DNA from: Antilocapra americana
Taxonomy: Eukaryota; Chordata; Mammalia; Artiodactyla; Antilocapridae
Reading direction: 5' to 3'
NCBI GenBank assembly: GCA_007570785.1
Contig: ML660777.1
Span: forward strand, 2,187,845 to 2,251,844
Length of the DNA stretch: 64,000 nucleotides
Part shown: positions 12,260-24,311 of the stretch, one piece after another
How the letters are laid out: every line of letters begins with the position of its first letter
How positions within the stretch are numbered: position 1 is the first letter of the stretch
Notes under the pieces: generated by a model
What the model was told of the DNA's origin: nothing
The model's database searches: none
What the model saw: only the letters and a program-made list of their open reading frames with translations
Made by a program: the position numbers and the translations under genes

Positions 12260-12661
12260 CTATACATCTGCGTTTCTTTTGCTGTCTCGCATGCAGGGTT
12301 CTCATTACCATCTTTCTAAATTCCATATATATGTGTTAGTATATTGTATTGTTGTTTTTCCTTCTGGCTTACTTCACTCTGGATAATAGGCTCTAGTATA
12401 GAACAGACTCGTGGACTCTGTGGAAGAGGGTAAGGGTGGGATGACATGGGAGAATGGCATTGAAACATGTTAATTATCATATGTGTAATCAATCACCAGC
12501 CCAGGGCTGATGCTCGGGCCAGTGCACCGAGATGACCCAGGGGGAGGGAGTTGGGAGGGAGGAGGGAGGGGGGTTCTGGAGGGGGAGCATATGTATACCC
12601 ATGGCGGTTTCATGTCAATGTATGGCAAAACCAACACAATAAAGTAAAGAAAATAAATAAA
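12260..12661 (+). mobile_element. 5'-inverted L1 3' end with 16-bp target duplication
   Basis: The 3' part (about 12399-12661) runs sense: agaacagactcgtggactc, aacatgttaattatcat, ggcaaaaccaacacaat, then an A-rich tail. The 5' part (12260 to about 12398) runs antisense: ctatacatctgcgtttc through cttacttcactctgg. The sequence gtatagaaca appears in both orientations across the breakpoint. The flanks carry taaatataagcttgtt at 12244-12259 and 12662-12677, identical over 16 bp. Confidence 0.9.
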
Positions 12662-12954
12662 TAAATATAAGCTTGTTAATCAAAAAGACAACTTTTGGAA
12701 ATATTAGACACTTATCGATTATCTAAAATAAAGGAGAAATTTTAAAGAGATACTAATACCTGCCTGGTAAAGAACTGGCTATTACAAGCTGTCTTAATTC
12801 TTGAACTCCTAGAGCTTTTGTTTTCAATATTTTTCCCATCTCTATGTACTTTTCACAAATTCATAAAATATAACATCTAGGATATCATCATAACAAAAGA
12901 CATCTCATAGCATTTCCTAGAGAAGGCATTAAACAAACTTAACATAGTTAAGTG

Positions 12955-13383
12955 CCAAGGGCTGAACTGTTCCCCCAAATTGGTATGCTGAAGGCTTAAG
13001 CATTACTTAGGGCTTCAGAATGTGACCTATATGGAGACAGGACCTTTAAAGAGGTAATTAAGTTGAAATGAGGCCACTAAGTGGGTACCAATCCAACCCA
13101 ATCTGATTGGCACATACAAGAAGAAATCTGGACACACAGACACACCAGGGGTGCACATGCCTAGAAGACAGACTATGTGAAAACACAGCAAGAAGGTAGC
13201 CAACTGTAAGTCAAGGACAGAGGCCTCAGAGGAGAAAACAAAAACACATGAAAAATAAAAACCTGTCACTACCTTGATCTTGGAATTCTAGCCTCCAGAA
13301 CCATTCTAAAGAAAGTAAATTTCTACTGTTTAAGCCACTCAGTTTGTGGTATTTTCCTATGGAACTCTACCAAATAAATATAA
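12955..13383 (+). repeat. MaLR-like ancient LTR
   Basis: Starts with gggctgaactgttccccc and ends with agcctccagaaccattct, agtaaatttctactg and gccactcagtttgtggta, which resemble MLT1/MST-type solo LTRs. It is non-coding, and no retroviral gene remnant is next to it. Confidence 0.55.
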
Positions 13384-14494
13384 TAAGTAATGAGATAAAA
13401 CAGATCGCCACATTAATATTAATAGTTCTGGTCAAACAATAGTTGACAAAAAATATTTCAGTAATGTAACTTTAATTTGGACTAAATATGTTAGGAAGTA
13501 AACAGCAAGTTATTTCAGAAAGATCACTGTATAGCCTTTGATTTTAAGAAAAAGATGATTCTACAGAGACGCATGTACAGTATGTACTGGTATATAAAAC
13601 ACAGACTTTGCTGAGCAGATTTTATTGTGAAATTTGGCAGAAAATACAGTCAGAAACAGAATTAGAGCTTGAACACATGATATGCCAAAATCCTCAGACT
13701 TTAGTCACCCTGAAAAAGAAAAAGAAATTCATTTAGAGGAACTCTGACTTATACAATGGTTTTAAAGTACCTGTCTGTGAAATTTAGTTCTTGACCAAGT
13801 AAGGGTAAGTCTTAATACTACATAATAATTTTTTCAAAGTATAAAATATTAAAGTTACCTGTAAAAGGGGTTTTAATGAATACTTGATTCATCTTCTCTT
13901 TCAAGACAAGCTTCTATTCTTTTAATGGCCATATTGAGGATTAAATATAAAGATGAACTTCTATAGATGCAGCAGCCACATTTTGGGATGAATATTGGGG
14001 GATATAAACTAGAAATATCAGTACTAATTTGTTTTGTAATAAATTAGAATAATTTTAAAACTTAAAATTCTACTTATAACAAAATAAAAAAATCATATTA
14101 AAAATTTAAACAAAAAACAAGCAAAAGAAAATTCTACTTAATTTAATACAAATTCATATAGAAAATTCCAAACAAACCTCTGAGAACTTATTTTTCAAAC
14201 TGTAAACATAAATGAATTGGGAAGAGACCACAAGAAGAGGCCACACATTATGAAAGCAGAGACATGCTGAAGTACAGGATCAAGAACCGGGATTCTAACC
14301 TTGACGAAGTCATTACCAGGAGATATTACTTTGGGTATGCATTTGACTTCTTTGAGGCTCAAATTCTTTTCTTGAAAAATAAAAGGGCTGAGTTGCTTTA
14401 AAATGTAAGATTTAATGAGTCAGTGATGTAAAATATGATTCAGAACAGATTTAAGTCTGTTAGAACATTTAAATATAAAAGAGGAGTAACTGGG

Positions 14495-14698
14495 ATGCAT
14501 GTGGAGGCAGAGTGGTAAAGAATCCATCTGCCAATGTAAGAGACGTGGGTTCGATCCTGGGTTGGAAACACCCCCTGGAGGTGGACATGGCTTCCATTCC
14601 AGTGTTCTTGCCTGGAGAATCCCAGGCAGAGAGGAGCCGCCTGTGGGCAACAGCCCACAGAGCTGCAAGGGATGACGTGACTGAGCACGTATACATGT
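14495..14698 (+). repeat. Diverged Bov-tA SINE
   Basis: Reads agagtggtaaagaatcc, gggttcgatcctgggttgg, cttgcctggagaatccc and gtgactgagcacgta. It is clearly more diverged than the other copies. Confidence 0.78.
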
Positions 14699-15939
14699 AA
14701 AGGAGAACTCACGAGAACAGCACCTGGGCATTATTTTCATTCCTACTGACTTCAAAACTTACTTCAGTTTTTGCTAAGCAAGAAAACCAATCATTCCCAA
14801 AGTAATAGCTAATTCAGAAATTTGAGAAATTAAAAAGGGCCCTGCAGGTATTATCTTTGTTAACAAATACCATATGACAAACGCCTAGGGTAGTATGTAG
14901 AACTTTGGGGTGCTCATTACATAGAGCTATTACTCCTGTTTGTTTTGGCACAGCACTAATTAAGTGACCTTATTTCCTAATTTTTTATTCTTTAATCTCC
15001 AATATTACTTTCTCCTCACACTTTCATTCCTTCTATATGGATATTAGTAATAAAATAGGACATGGGCAGGATAAGAGACTACAGAATAGAGCTAAGTATC
15101 TACTTTCTGAATAAAGTAATCATTATGAGATAGAATAATCTTTAGAGAAGTTTAATCAAAATCTACCAAAGAATGCTAATTCCTGGACCATATTTTATTC
15201 ACAAGTACATCATGAAAATTTTGTTTAATACTTCAAGAAAGAAACATTTTAGGATTATTTTTATATAAACTTAGAATAACAAAAAACTTTATATATTTCT
15301 GAAATTTTATAAAATGTAAATAATAAATAAAAAATTGATAACCAATCTTATTTTCGAAATGATTTACAGAAATTGCTAACTATGGGAAAGTTAGTGATTT
15401 TTAAAATGCTGGCCATTAAAATTTTTAGTAACAAAAATTAATCATAAAGTATGAACAGACAAAACAAATCACTATATGCATAGGGATGCTATAGTTGCAT
15501 TATACGGTACACGCTGCTATATTTTTACTGTTAATTCACAAGACTACAGTTATGTCTTTTTAGGCTGTTATTCTTATGCATGAACAATGACCTCACGGTC
15601 AGTGCCATTTACCTGAGTTAACTGTCAATTAGGAAACAATGAAGCCAGGCTTCAGGTAGACAAGTCAGGCAACTCTACTGCTGACTCCTCTCACTTTCAC
15701 TTGAGTCTGCACTTTGAGAAAGGTAGACTTCCAGGCACTGTATATTATAGTTGGGTGATGGCCACCGTGATGGCACCCATGAGCTAGAGCTTAGACAGAC
15801 TTTGATATGAGCCATCTTTTTACTTGTCCAGGTTACCATGTAGACATAACAGGGTCATGAGCAGATGATCTAGTTATAAGTCATACGACAGATTTGTCTG
15901 TGAATCCTTACAGGACTTTCTTAAGAGGTAATACAGTAC

Positions 15940-16125
15940 AGTGTTGAAGAGGACAAACAGTGGAGTTGGACAACCTCGGTGTAAATCGTGGCTCTGATAT
16001 GTGCTAGCTGTGTAACCAACAGATACTCTGTATACCCTTTGACAGTGCTGTCATATGTAAAACAGGGAAATAACAGTAAGGAGCTAACTGAGGTCACTGA
16101 GTGGATTAAATAAGAAAATGAAGAC
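15940..16125 (+). repeat. MIR SINE
   Basis: Reads ggctctgatatgtgctagct, then a degenerate control region and ggattaaataag. Typical MIR order, diverged. Confidence 0.5.
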
Positions 16126-16134
16126 GAAATGGAG

Positions 16135-16300
16135 AAGTATGTTTTTCCTTCTATACCACTTGGGATGTATGTTGGAAATATACTGTAATAACTCTGTATG
16201 GTGGGTAATGCATAAAAATGTTGAATCTTGTATTCAACATTGTATATCTGAAACTAATCTAATAGTTTAAGTCAATTATATGTCAATAGAAAATACTGAA
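16135..16300 (+). repeat. L1 3' UTR-like fragment
   Basis: Reads ataactctgtatggtggg, attgtatatctgaaacta and tatgtcaatagaaaata, the pattern of old L1 3' ends. Confidence 0.5.
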
Positions 16301-17966
16301 AGATTCCAACTGAAAACAAATACAGACATATATAAACCATAGCTGCAACTGTGGTTTCTGGAAATGAAAAACAATTATGTATAACTGTATAACTAACATA
16401 AGTTTGAAAAGCTGAAGAAAGTTCACATGTCTCCCCAAAAATATGGATACAGAAACCGGCATGACAAAAAAACTTGTTGATAACATTCTTGTTTTTTTTT
16501 TTTTATGCTACCAAAGAACTATCCTTCCAATAATATTCTCAGTTCTAAGAAATTAATTGAAGCTTTTCAAATAATCAAACTCAGTAGATATTCCATGTTA
16601 TATATTCATTACACAGAAAAAAATGAAAATTGAGTCAATACATTTAACAAAGCAACATAACCCCAGGATCAAAAATCAAACATAAATTATTCAAAAATTT
16701 TAATTATATACAAAGTAACTTTCACACAAGGCAAAATTCTTAAGTAATTAAACTGCAAGTTATTTGATAAATTGTACATACGAAAGTCCCTTCAAATTGT
16801 TCAAATTATATGAAAGTAAAAGAACCTCTAAAGTACTATTAAGATAGTATATACTAAAAAGGAAATTGGTTGAAAAGGAATTATGCAACAGTGCTCGTTG
16901 CTAATTAAAGTGATTTAAATATTACCAGATGATTCACTAAGGTACCACAAATACAAAGAAGTGAACAATTGATTCACCATAAATGAAGAGCCCTTTGCCC
17001 AAGAATAAATCGCCTTATTCAAAAAATGACCAAAGGTGCTAAAAGTCAGCCAATGTTAATATAACTAAACAGGGTTCAATTTACAGCATACAGACAATAT
17101 GGTGTTATTTCTAAGAATTTTTGAAATTTACTTTTACTACATATTAAACTTTGAGTTGAAAAAAAGTAAACCTATTTCAGCTACCTAGAAATTCATCTAT
17201 TTTAATATAATTCAATGAATATACGGAGGGAGTTTGGGGGAAAATAAATAATATATTAGTAATTAGTAAAATTTTTGGACTTAAATCAAAGATTAAATGT
17301 ATTCTCTTTTAGTAAAATGGTGTTTCTCTGGCTTTTAAAAATCTTCAGACAAAATTCAAATTTTTATGATAAAAAATCCTATTTGGATTATATCCCTAAA
17401 TTTAACTATGTATTTTATCCCCCAACTTGAAACTTTGAAAATCTTGGACTGAGCAATTAATTTCAAAGTACCACTCATTTTTACTTGGGGGGCAAGAGTC
17501 CTAGAAAATTCTTATATAACTCAAGGGTAGTACAAATTATAGCCTAAATGTCAATCTTTCAAAGAACCATTTCCTTGAAATCTGGAGTCTTAATAATGCG
17601 AGGAGGACAGAGTAAAGGCAGGGAAAAATACAAATACATTAAAAAAATTCACAACCTTGGAGTAAAAGGTTGTACTACTTGTGTCATAAATTGAACCCTG
17701 CTTTATTTTAAAATAAGCAAAAATAAAAATTAATAGGACAATTCACACGGTTAAGTCAGAGGAAGAACTGCAACCCCAATTTAACTGATTTATAATAATT
17801 GCTGTCCCAATGAGTTTAGAAGAAACACAGCCCAAGAGATTATCATTTAGCATAGGAATAACAAATTAATATGTACAAAATGCAATGCATTAGATAATTT
17901 TCTGATGCTGAGTTAGCATTGCATATAGCAAGGATTAGAAACAAAATAGAAATGTCTATTTCCTAC

Positions 17967-18014
17967 CTATATCATTGGCTACCATCTTGGAAAACTTTCT
18001 GCTTTTGATCTTCA
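17967..18014 (-). CDS. STXBP5: STXBP5 cassette exon L, 48 bp
   Basis: Encodes about residues 737-753: VKIKSRKFSKMVANDI, a short basic segment. The acceptor is atattattttcag and the donor is GTAGGA. It is a multiple of three in the shared cassette phase. The VANDI ending matches the rat form I remember, while human reads VASDI. The tiny intron to exon K suggests the two are usually spliced in or out together. That is inference from spacing plus the known isoform lengths. Confidence 0.92.
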
Positions 18015-18111
18015 CTGAAAATAATATTTTGATATAAAATGTCAAAATCTATTCAAAGTAAACTAAATTAATTCAATGTAATTAAAAGAAAATACTTTAA
18101 AGATACTATAC
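18015..18111 (-). other. STXBP5: 97-bp intron between cassette exons K and L
   Basis: Starts GTATAG and ends ttattttcag on the minus strand. It is close to the minimum length used by mammalian spliceosomes. It should couple the splicing of K and L by exon or intron definition, in line with both being absent together in the medium isoform. Confidence 0.85.
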
Positions 18112-18171
18112 CCTTTTCTATAAAATTATTCATTTTTTGTTCATCATCTGAATTGTGGGGTGATGAAGAAC
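18112..18171 (-). CDS. STXBP5: STXBP5 cassette exon K, 60 bp
   Basis: Encodes about residues 717-737 of the long form: SSSPHNSDDEQKMNNFIEK. The acceptor is tttgtgtag and the donor is GTATAG. The exon is a multiple of three in phase with J, L, M and N. It sits only 97 bp from exon L. Together K and L give 108 nt or 36 residues, the length by which I recall the medium isoform of tomosyn-1 is shorter than the long (b) form. The acidic NSDDEQ run lies in the hypervariable loop. Confidence 0.92.
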
Positions 18172-21100
18172 CTACACAAATGAAGACAATAGAAGGAACA
18201 GGCATATGGTCAGTCACAAACACTGAGTTGTCACAGGGAAAAGTACAAACAAACCAATCTGGTAACCCCTAGGATAAGTTCCCATACTACTGGCCACAAG
18301 ACGATATAGTGTATATAGTTAATAAAAATTTATATAATATTACAGTAGCAATAGCAATCAGTACTACATTATCTTTCGTATAGACCAATCTCTAGTATAT
18401 ATATTAACTCTAACCTATAATAATTTTTCCATAAGATACAAGTATTTGGCAAAATCTTTGTATATATTTTAAGTTAGAGAATAGATACAGAAAATATAAG
18501 GAGCTACCTGTTTGTGAAAGAAAATGTAAAAATTCTTGATATTAGTTAATTGAATAAGGTTTATCCAGTGGCACATAGAATCCTGTACAAGTACTATCCT
18601 GATAAGATTAATTTTAGAGTTAGCTTTCTAGATACAAACTTTAAAATTGTATATAAATTGTACTATTACCATACAGGTCTTTAAAATACTAAGGATAATA
18701 CTTATAATTTTAGGTATGTTCAAATATTTACTTAAATTTAATGAGGTATGAAATATTTTATTTCAACTGTGACTTTCAATAAGCTTATCTAATATTTTTA
18801 TAATTGAGATTTTATTTGTCCTTTTTTCTTAAAAAGATGTTTCTAAATTTTCATCCACACAAGTCTTTTTTTTTAATAAAGGACATTCTAAGCAGTATTC
18901 TAGTTGACTATGAGAGTCAAACTATCTACTCTTCATAACATATTTCAAATGATAGCCATTAAAATTTCAAAACCTCTCCAGCTTATAAATCATTTCTCCT
19001 CCTTTGAATTCCTGTAAAAGTTTACCTGTTACTTTTCCTATGATGTTAATCACTTAACATCTTATATTTTGAGTTTACGCACATTTGACCTTTCCCACTG
19101 AACTGAAGTGAAAAGCTGGGTCCCCTATCTGGTTGATCTTTTCATCCCTTTAGGACTCAGTGGAGTGCACTGCATGTGGGAATCTCTAAGTAAACATTTG
19201 CCAAATGAATAAAGCTGTTCTGCTAGAAGTGAACATCTAGAACATAACTGGAAGTAAATAAAGCGGTTTTTCTGTGCTGATTTCTTTTTTATCCCAATGA
19301 AAGTACTGAGCCTTAATAAATAAGGTCAAAATTTGACCTTTCCCCACAAAATCATTCTTTCTTTCTTTGGCCAGGTGGAAAATATCCTTAAAGTCTCTTA
19401 GAACACGCAAAATCTGTCAACAATGGCAGGAGCCAATTACTTCTAAAACAGTCTCATAAAAATTACTCTTTTAAAACTACCTTATTTTTGCTAAACAGCA
19501 TTTATAGATCCTCATAAATGCTGTATCAAAAAATACCACATAGGAAACACTGAGCTCAGCAACATTTTTAGGAATACAAATAAGTACTCTCCTTTTTCAT
19601 ATAAATATAATTCAGATTTAAAGAAGATAATGATTATAAGAAGGTATTATATATAATTTAAAATACTATTCATCTCTGACACTGTATAACCACACAAATG
19701 TACAAAAATTCTTACTTATTTTATTCAATATATTTTATATCAGAGTAATAGCAAGATAGCATATCTAAACATGAATATAAAATTATTAAAATGTTCAGTA
19801 AGTCCAACATAAAAATAGCCAACATAAGTCATAAACATAAGTAAAAGAAGCAGATCTTTTTCCCCCTAACTGAAAATGCCTACTACTAGTTGTCATAACT
19901 TCCATGATAGCTTATGAAAAAGTTCCAAAAATGCTTTTAGCATTTCCTACTTGAATATATTTTACAAATATCTATGATTAAACACAGAAAATACATATAG
20001 CTTAAAATTTTTTTTTTCTCTAGGGTACATGGAAACTCCTGAGGTCACCATCTCATGATATGTGGCCCTGTGTTTTCTTCAACATGAAATGTATATGTAC
20101 CTGTACATATATACATATACACACATAAATTTTGGATACCGTACTAAAAATATCCCAACATTACTAAAGTGTTTGGTGAAGCAATCTGAGTTCTCTGAAA
20201 TAAAGATCAAACTGAGATGGCAGAAGTAAATTTCTATGTTAATTCAGGATGGCAAGAATTTTCTATTTCAGAGCTATTGTTGGTTTATTTAAAAATAAAT
20301 AAAGGGAAAACTATACCCATAATTTGGATTTGCTCAGGATGATTTTTGAATAGAGATTTGATATTAGTTGGCTAAATTGTTCAGATCACAAATTTTGGTT
20401 ATGGGATTACACGCTTTTCAAAAATTTTCTCCTTATTTATGTGTATTATTTCAAATGAACACCTTAGTTGTGATAAAGGGCACATGACTACCTTTCATTT
20501 TCTATAATAGAGGTACTCTTCTTAGTATTTATGATTCAGTTGAACTTCCGACTCACTTTTTATGCGTTTCTTCTTCTCTCATAAATACAAACACTGTTTT
20601 CTAGTAACTATTTCCAGAGGTTTATTCTGATTTCTATGATAGTTCTTAGTATTCATGCATGACTAACATCCATCTCCTGGTATATAAAACGTGTTTTAGG
20701 TACAATTATTGCCTATTACTTTGGTTTGCTTTTGTAAAAGTGGTCTTCCCTGGTTTGCATGAATGGATATGACTCTTCAAATAAATCTTCAAACTTTCAG
20801 AGCATAATCAAAGACTAAACTAAATAAGAGTTTGTGTCTAAAGATAAGAATCTGTGATTTTTCAATAATTTCTGAGGTCACAGTTTTTACTTTACATTTC
20901 AAACACCAAAAAATGCCTGGTGTCATATAAATTTCTGCATGTTACAACTATATTGTCTTTTCACGTGGACCAAAGAGCACAGTATATTTGAAAACGCTGA
21001 ATGATGTTTGAGTTTCTCTGGTACAAAAGAGAGACTCTAGAGTTGTTACCACTATGCACTTTTTATATTTATTTACTTATACTTAAGTATACTTACATAT

Positions 21101-22562
21101 TTATCTACAATTACCTCTTGTTGGGTTACTTCAAACTGCTATTTATACACACCTACTGAAAGTATGCCTTAGGATTAAAAGGAGTATTAATGGACTTGGG
21201 CTGAATCTTGTTAAAACATATTTGATGGTCATTTAATATATTAAAAGACAACATATCACATGTCCATGTTATCCAGTTTGGCTTATAGACTTAACATACT
21301 GATAACTGCATTGATATGGCCTTGAGGTAAGGTGAGAAGATCAGAATAGCACTGTATATAGTTGGAGGAAAAACAGCAATAATTAAGAGCTATTGTAATT
21401 CAAAATTATATTCAGAAATAGCTTTAGTCCTGTGAGACGAGAAGTGCATACTGCTCCACATTATTTGTTCCGTGTTATGCTATCAATGTTCAGTCTTAAT
21501 ATTATAGTATATATATTATAGTTACATATGTTTTATTAGTGTAATGACTGAACTTAAATATGAAACTTAAATAATAAGAAAACCAGAAGGTGTAAATATT
21601 TTCAGAGAAGAAACGATTAGTTTGAGCAATATCAGGAAAATGCAATTCTAAACAGAAAACCTCACAAAAGCTTTTATGGTCCTATAGCTAATGAAATGGT
21701 CAACTTAAATATGAGGAAGTAAAATGCACTTCAGTTTTTCCTATTCTTAAATTATTTATGATATAGTAGAACTACCTATGGAGGATAAAATCTGTCTATG
21801 AAATGTTACTTTAAGCTAAGAACAGTCTTTCCAGAAGCAAGCTGATGACAATTCCCAGCCTTCAAACACATCTGTTAAAATTATGAAGTTAACCTTATTA
21901 AATTTTAGCAAATTTTCAATCTACTAAAAAATAAAAACAAAACAATAAATTCAGGATCCTCTTAATTTTAATTAAGGAGAATTAAAAATATTCCTCTGAA
22001 ATAGTAACATATACATAGGTTACATAAGACCAATATATGGATAAGAAAGTACAAATGCTTTAATATTGCTATAAAATTGTATCACATACTACTGTGATCA
22101 AATCAAAACCAAATATAACTAGTGTACAATTATTCTAACTGTCCGTAGACACCATTAGATAATAAGTGTTAAAAATCTCTCATAACGTTTAAATAGACAT
22201 TATTTAAGGATTCGAGCACTATTTTACCAGCTGACTCCAGGACTACCAAGAGCAAAGACAAGGCTATACATAACTAAACCTCTGATCCAATGGTAAGAAG
22301 TAAGATCTATTTACCCCCCAAAAGTGTAAATATTAGAAAGCTAAGTAAACACCTGCATTACTCCCAACAGGTATACCTGTAGATTTTTATTTAATGCGTT
22401 TCTTTTAACTTAATTAGAATGCAAGGAATATAGTTACAATTTTAAGAATAAATAGGTAACACAAGAGCTCCATGTAGGTGTTATTTAGATGCTTATCTAT
22501 AAAAATTTGACATTATATTTTTTGTAGCACTACAATTGTTAATAAAATAAAATGCAAATTAC
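18172..22562 (-). other. STXBP5: STXBP5 intron J-K, 4.4 kb, repeat-poor
   Basis: AT-rich throughout. I recognise no ruminant SINE or LINE in it, only a faint L2-like 3' end near 19.1 kb. Notable beside introns with several transposons per 5 kb. Confidence 0.6.
19080..19215 (+). repeat. Possible L2 3' end
   Basis: The 3' part, aagtaaacatttgccaaa followed by tgaataaag, resembles the L2 terminus. Short and diverged. Confidence 0.3.
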
Positions 22563-22628
22563 CGGAGGTTGGAGATTTGCAGCGATCTTCTGGGACTACT
22601 GCGCCTTCACTAATATCGCACAGACCTG
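22563..22628 (-). CDS. STXBP5: STXBP5 exon J, 66 bp
   Basis: Encodes about residues 695-717: AGLCDISEGAVVPEDRCKSPTSG. The acceptor is tttgtctttcag, directly followed by a second CAG, so the site is a NAGNAG tandem acceptor. The donor reads GTAATT. The length is a multiple of three and both ends are in the same phase, so the exon could be skipped without a frameshift, although it is present in the isoforms I know. It lies in the hypervariable loop, far from other exons (6.4 kb and 4.4 kb introns). Confidence 0.93.
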
Positions 22629-22634
22629 CTGAAA
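22618..22634 (-). other. STXBP5: NAGNAG tandem splice acceptor of STXBP5 exon J
   Basis: On the minus strand the acceptor reads tttcag followed at once by cag and GTCTG. Using the first AG gives Ala-Gly-Leu after the serine-proline tail of exon I. Using the second AG removes three bases and gives Gly-Leu. The first is the reading that matches tomosyn-1 as I know it. Which site is used in this species cannot be seen from DNA. Confidence 0.6.
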
Positions 22635-23129
22635 GACAAAACCCAGACTAAGTCATACCACAAGTAAGTGCAGTTGCACCTCCTATTTACAGTACGTATT
22701 TAATGACAGCCCGTTTTTAAAAACTCAGCAGGTTATCATACTACACTGGCATTGATATTATGTGCAGTAGCTTTGAGACAGGAATATAGGAGCATTCTGA
22801 TGTTAAAATTAATACAGAAGTCATCAGTTAAATAAGAAACACTTTCAATCTGCTGTTCTTCAGGGACATTAGACATAACACAGGAAACTGTTCAAGGTCA
22901 GCAATTTGAGGGCATATGATATATTGCTTATTAGATTTCTCTTGTGAGGGAATAAATAAATGCTTGGTAATAAATTTGGTGATTTTTTTTTTTACATCAT
23001 AGGGACTCTCAACTCGTATCTCAAAGCTGCTTCCGCTAAGTATATTTCAAATATACTCCTTTAAATATTACTGAAAAATAATTAAGAAAATATTTTGTAT
23101 CATCAAACTTGCAACATTTAAAATACAAT

Positions 23130-24190
23130 CATACCTTGTTTTATTACATTTTGTTGAAATTGGTTTTTTTGAAAAACAAACGGAAGGTTGTGGGCACCCT
23201 GCATGGAGATGGCCTACAGACACCATTTTTCTCAACAGCATTTGCTCAACTTCATGTTTCTATGTCATATCTTGGTTAATTCTCATAATAATAACAAAAA
23301 AGTTTGAAATATTACATTTGTTATGGTGATCTGTGATCATGATCTTTAATGTTACTATTTTTAATTGTTTTGGGGCACCACACAGCACACTCACATAAGA
23401 TAGCAAACTTAGCCAAGAAACATCTGTGTTCTGACTTTTCCACTAACCTGCCCTTCCTCTCTCTCTCTCCTTAGGCTTCCCTATTCCCTGAGACACAATA
23501 TTGAAAGTAGAACTGTCACTAATCCTACAATGGCCTCTAAGGGTTCAGGTGACAGGAAGAGTCAGTCAGTAGATCTCCTTTCTCTTTAAATACAAAACCA
23601 GAGTTAATTAAGCTTGGTGAGGAGGGCATGTCAAAAACTCAAAGGCTAGAATCTAGGCCTCTTAAGCCACACAGCTGTCCAAGTTGTGACAGCAAAGGAA
23701 AAGTTCTTGAAGGAAGTTCCAAGCGCTACTCCAGTGAACACATGAATGATCGAGTGAAATGGCCTTACTCTTTGATAGGCAGAAAGCTTCAATGGTCTGG
23801 ACTGAAGATTCCCATCAGTCACAAAATCCCTTTAATCCAAAACCCAATCCAGACAAACGCCCTAACTCTCTTCAATTCTATGAGAGGTGCGGAAGCTGCA
23901 GTAAACTCTGAAGCTGGAAGAGGCCGGTTTGTAAGAACAGAGGTTTTTGAGAACAGAGGCCATCTCCACAACACTGAGGTACAAGGTGAAGCAGCAAGTT
24001 ATCCAGGAAGTCTAGTCAGATGATTAATGAAGGTGGCTATACCAGTCAACAGACTTTCAATGTAGATGAAACAGCCTTCTACTGGAAGATGCCATCTAGG
24101 ACTTTCATAGCTAGGGGGCTTGGGATAGATGGGCAAAGGACAAAAGCTGCCTGTCTAGGCCTCAGAAGTTATCAGGTATGAAACCAACAT
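23130..24190 (+). pseudogene. Tigger1 (pogo-like) transposon fossil with broken transposase
   Basis: The left end, cataccttgttttattac, resembles the Tigger1 terminal repeat. Non-coding text (ttatggtgatctgtgatca, gttttggggcaccacacag) leads to a start-like ATG at 23530 (MASKGSGDRKSQS). The frame breaks, then stays open for 131 codons from 23628 (motifs CPSCDSKGKVLEGSSK, NALTLFNSMRGAEAA). Further on, caacagactttcaatgtagatgaaacagc recalls the catalytic NVDETAF region. The copy ends near 24190 without a right end. It is a dead DNA transposon and not a gene of this species. Confidence 0.85.
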
Positions 24191-24311
24191 GTGTGCACAT
24201 ATGACCAGTATCTGCCTTTCTACTCCTCTGGTAAAAGACATAACATCACAGTCTTTACAGTCCCTAAGAGAGCTTCTACAGTAACATTTAGAGAATGCTG
24301 AGTGCTGAATT

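Larger units (their letters stand above)
5724..17966 (-). other. STXBP5: STXBP5 intron L-M, 12.2 kb
   Basis: The largest complete intron in the window. It holds two BovB fragments in opposite orientation, the nested L1/mariner/BovB/Bov-A2 stack, a 5'-inverted L1, an LTR-like repeat, MIRs and one diverged Bov-tA. The 5724-6900, 10761-12240, 13384-14490 and 16301-17966 stretches are AT-rich with no feature I can name. Confidence 0.85.

Noticed and set aside
12541..12590. G-rich run (ggagggagttgggagggagg) as a promoter or G-quadruplex element
   Set aside because: It is part of the L1 3' UTR and appears again, reversed, in the L1 at 55983-56402.
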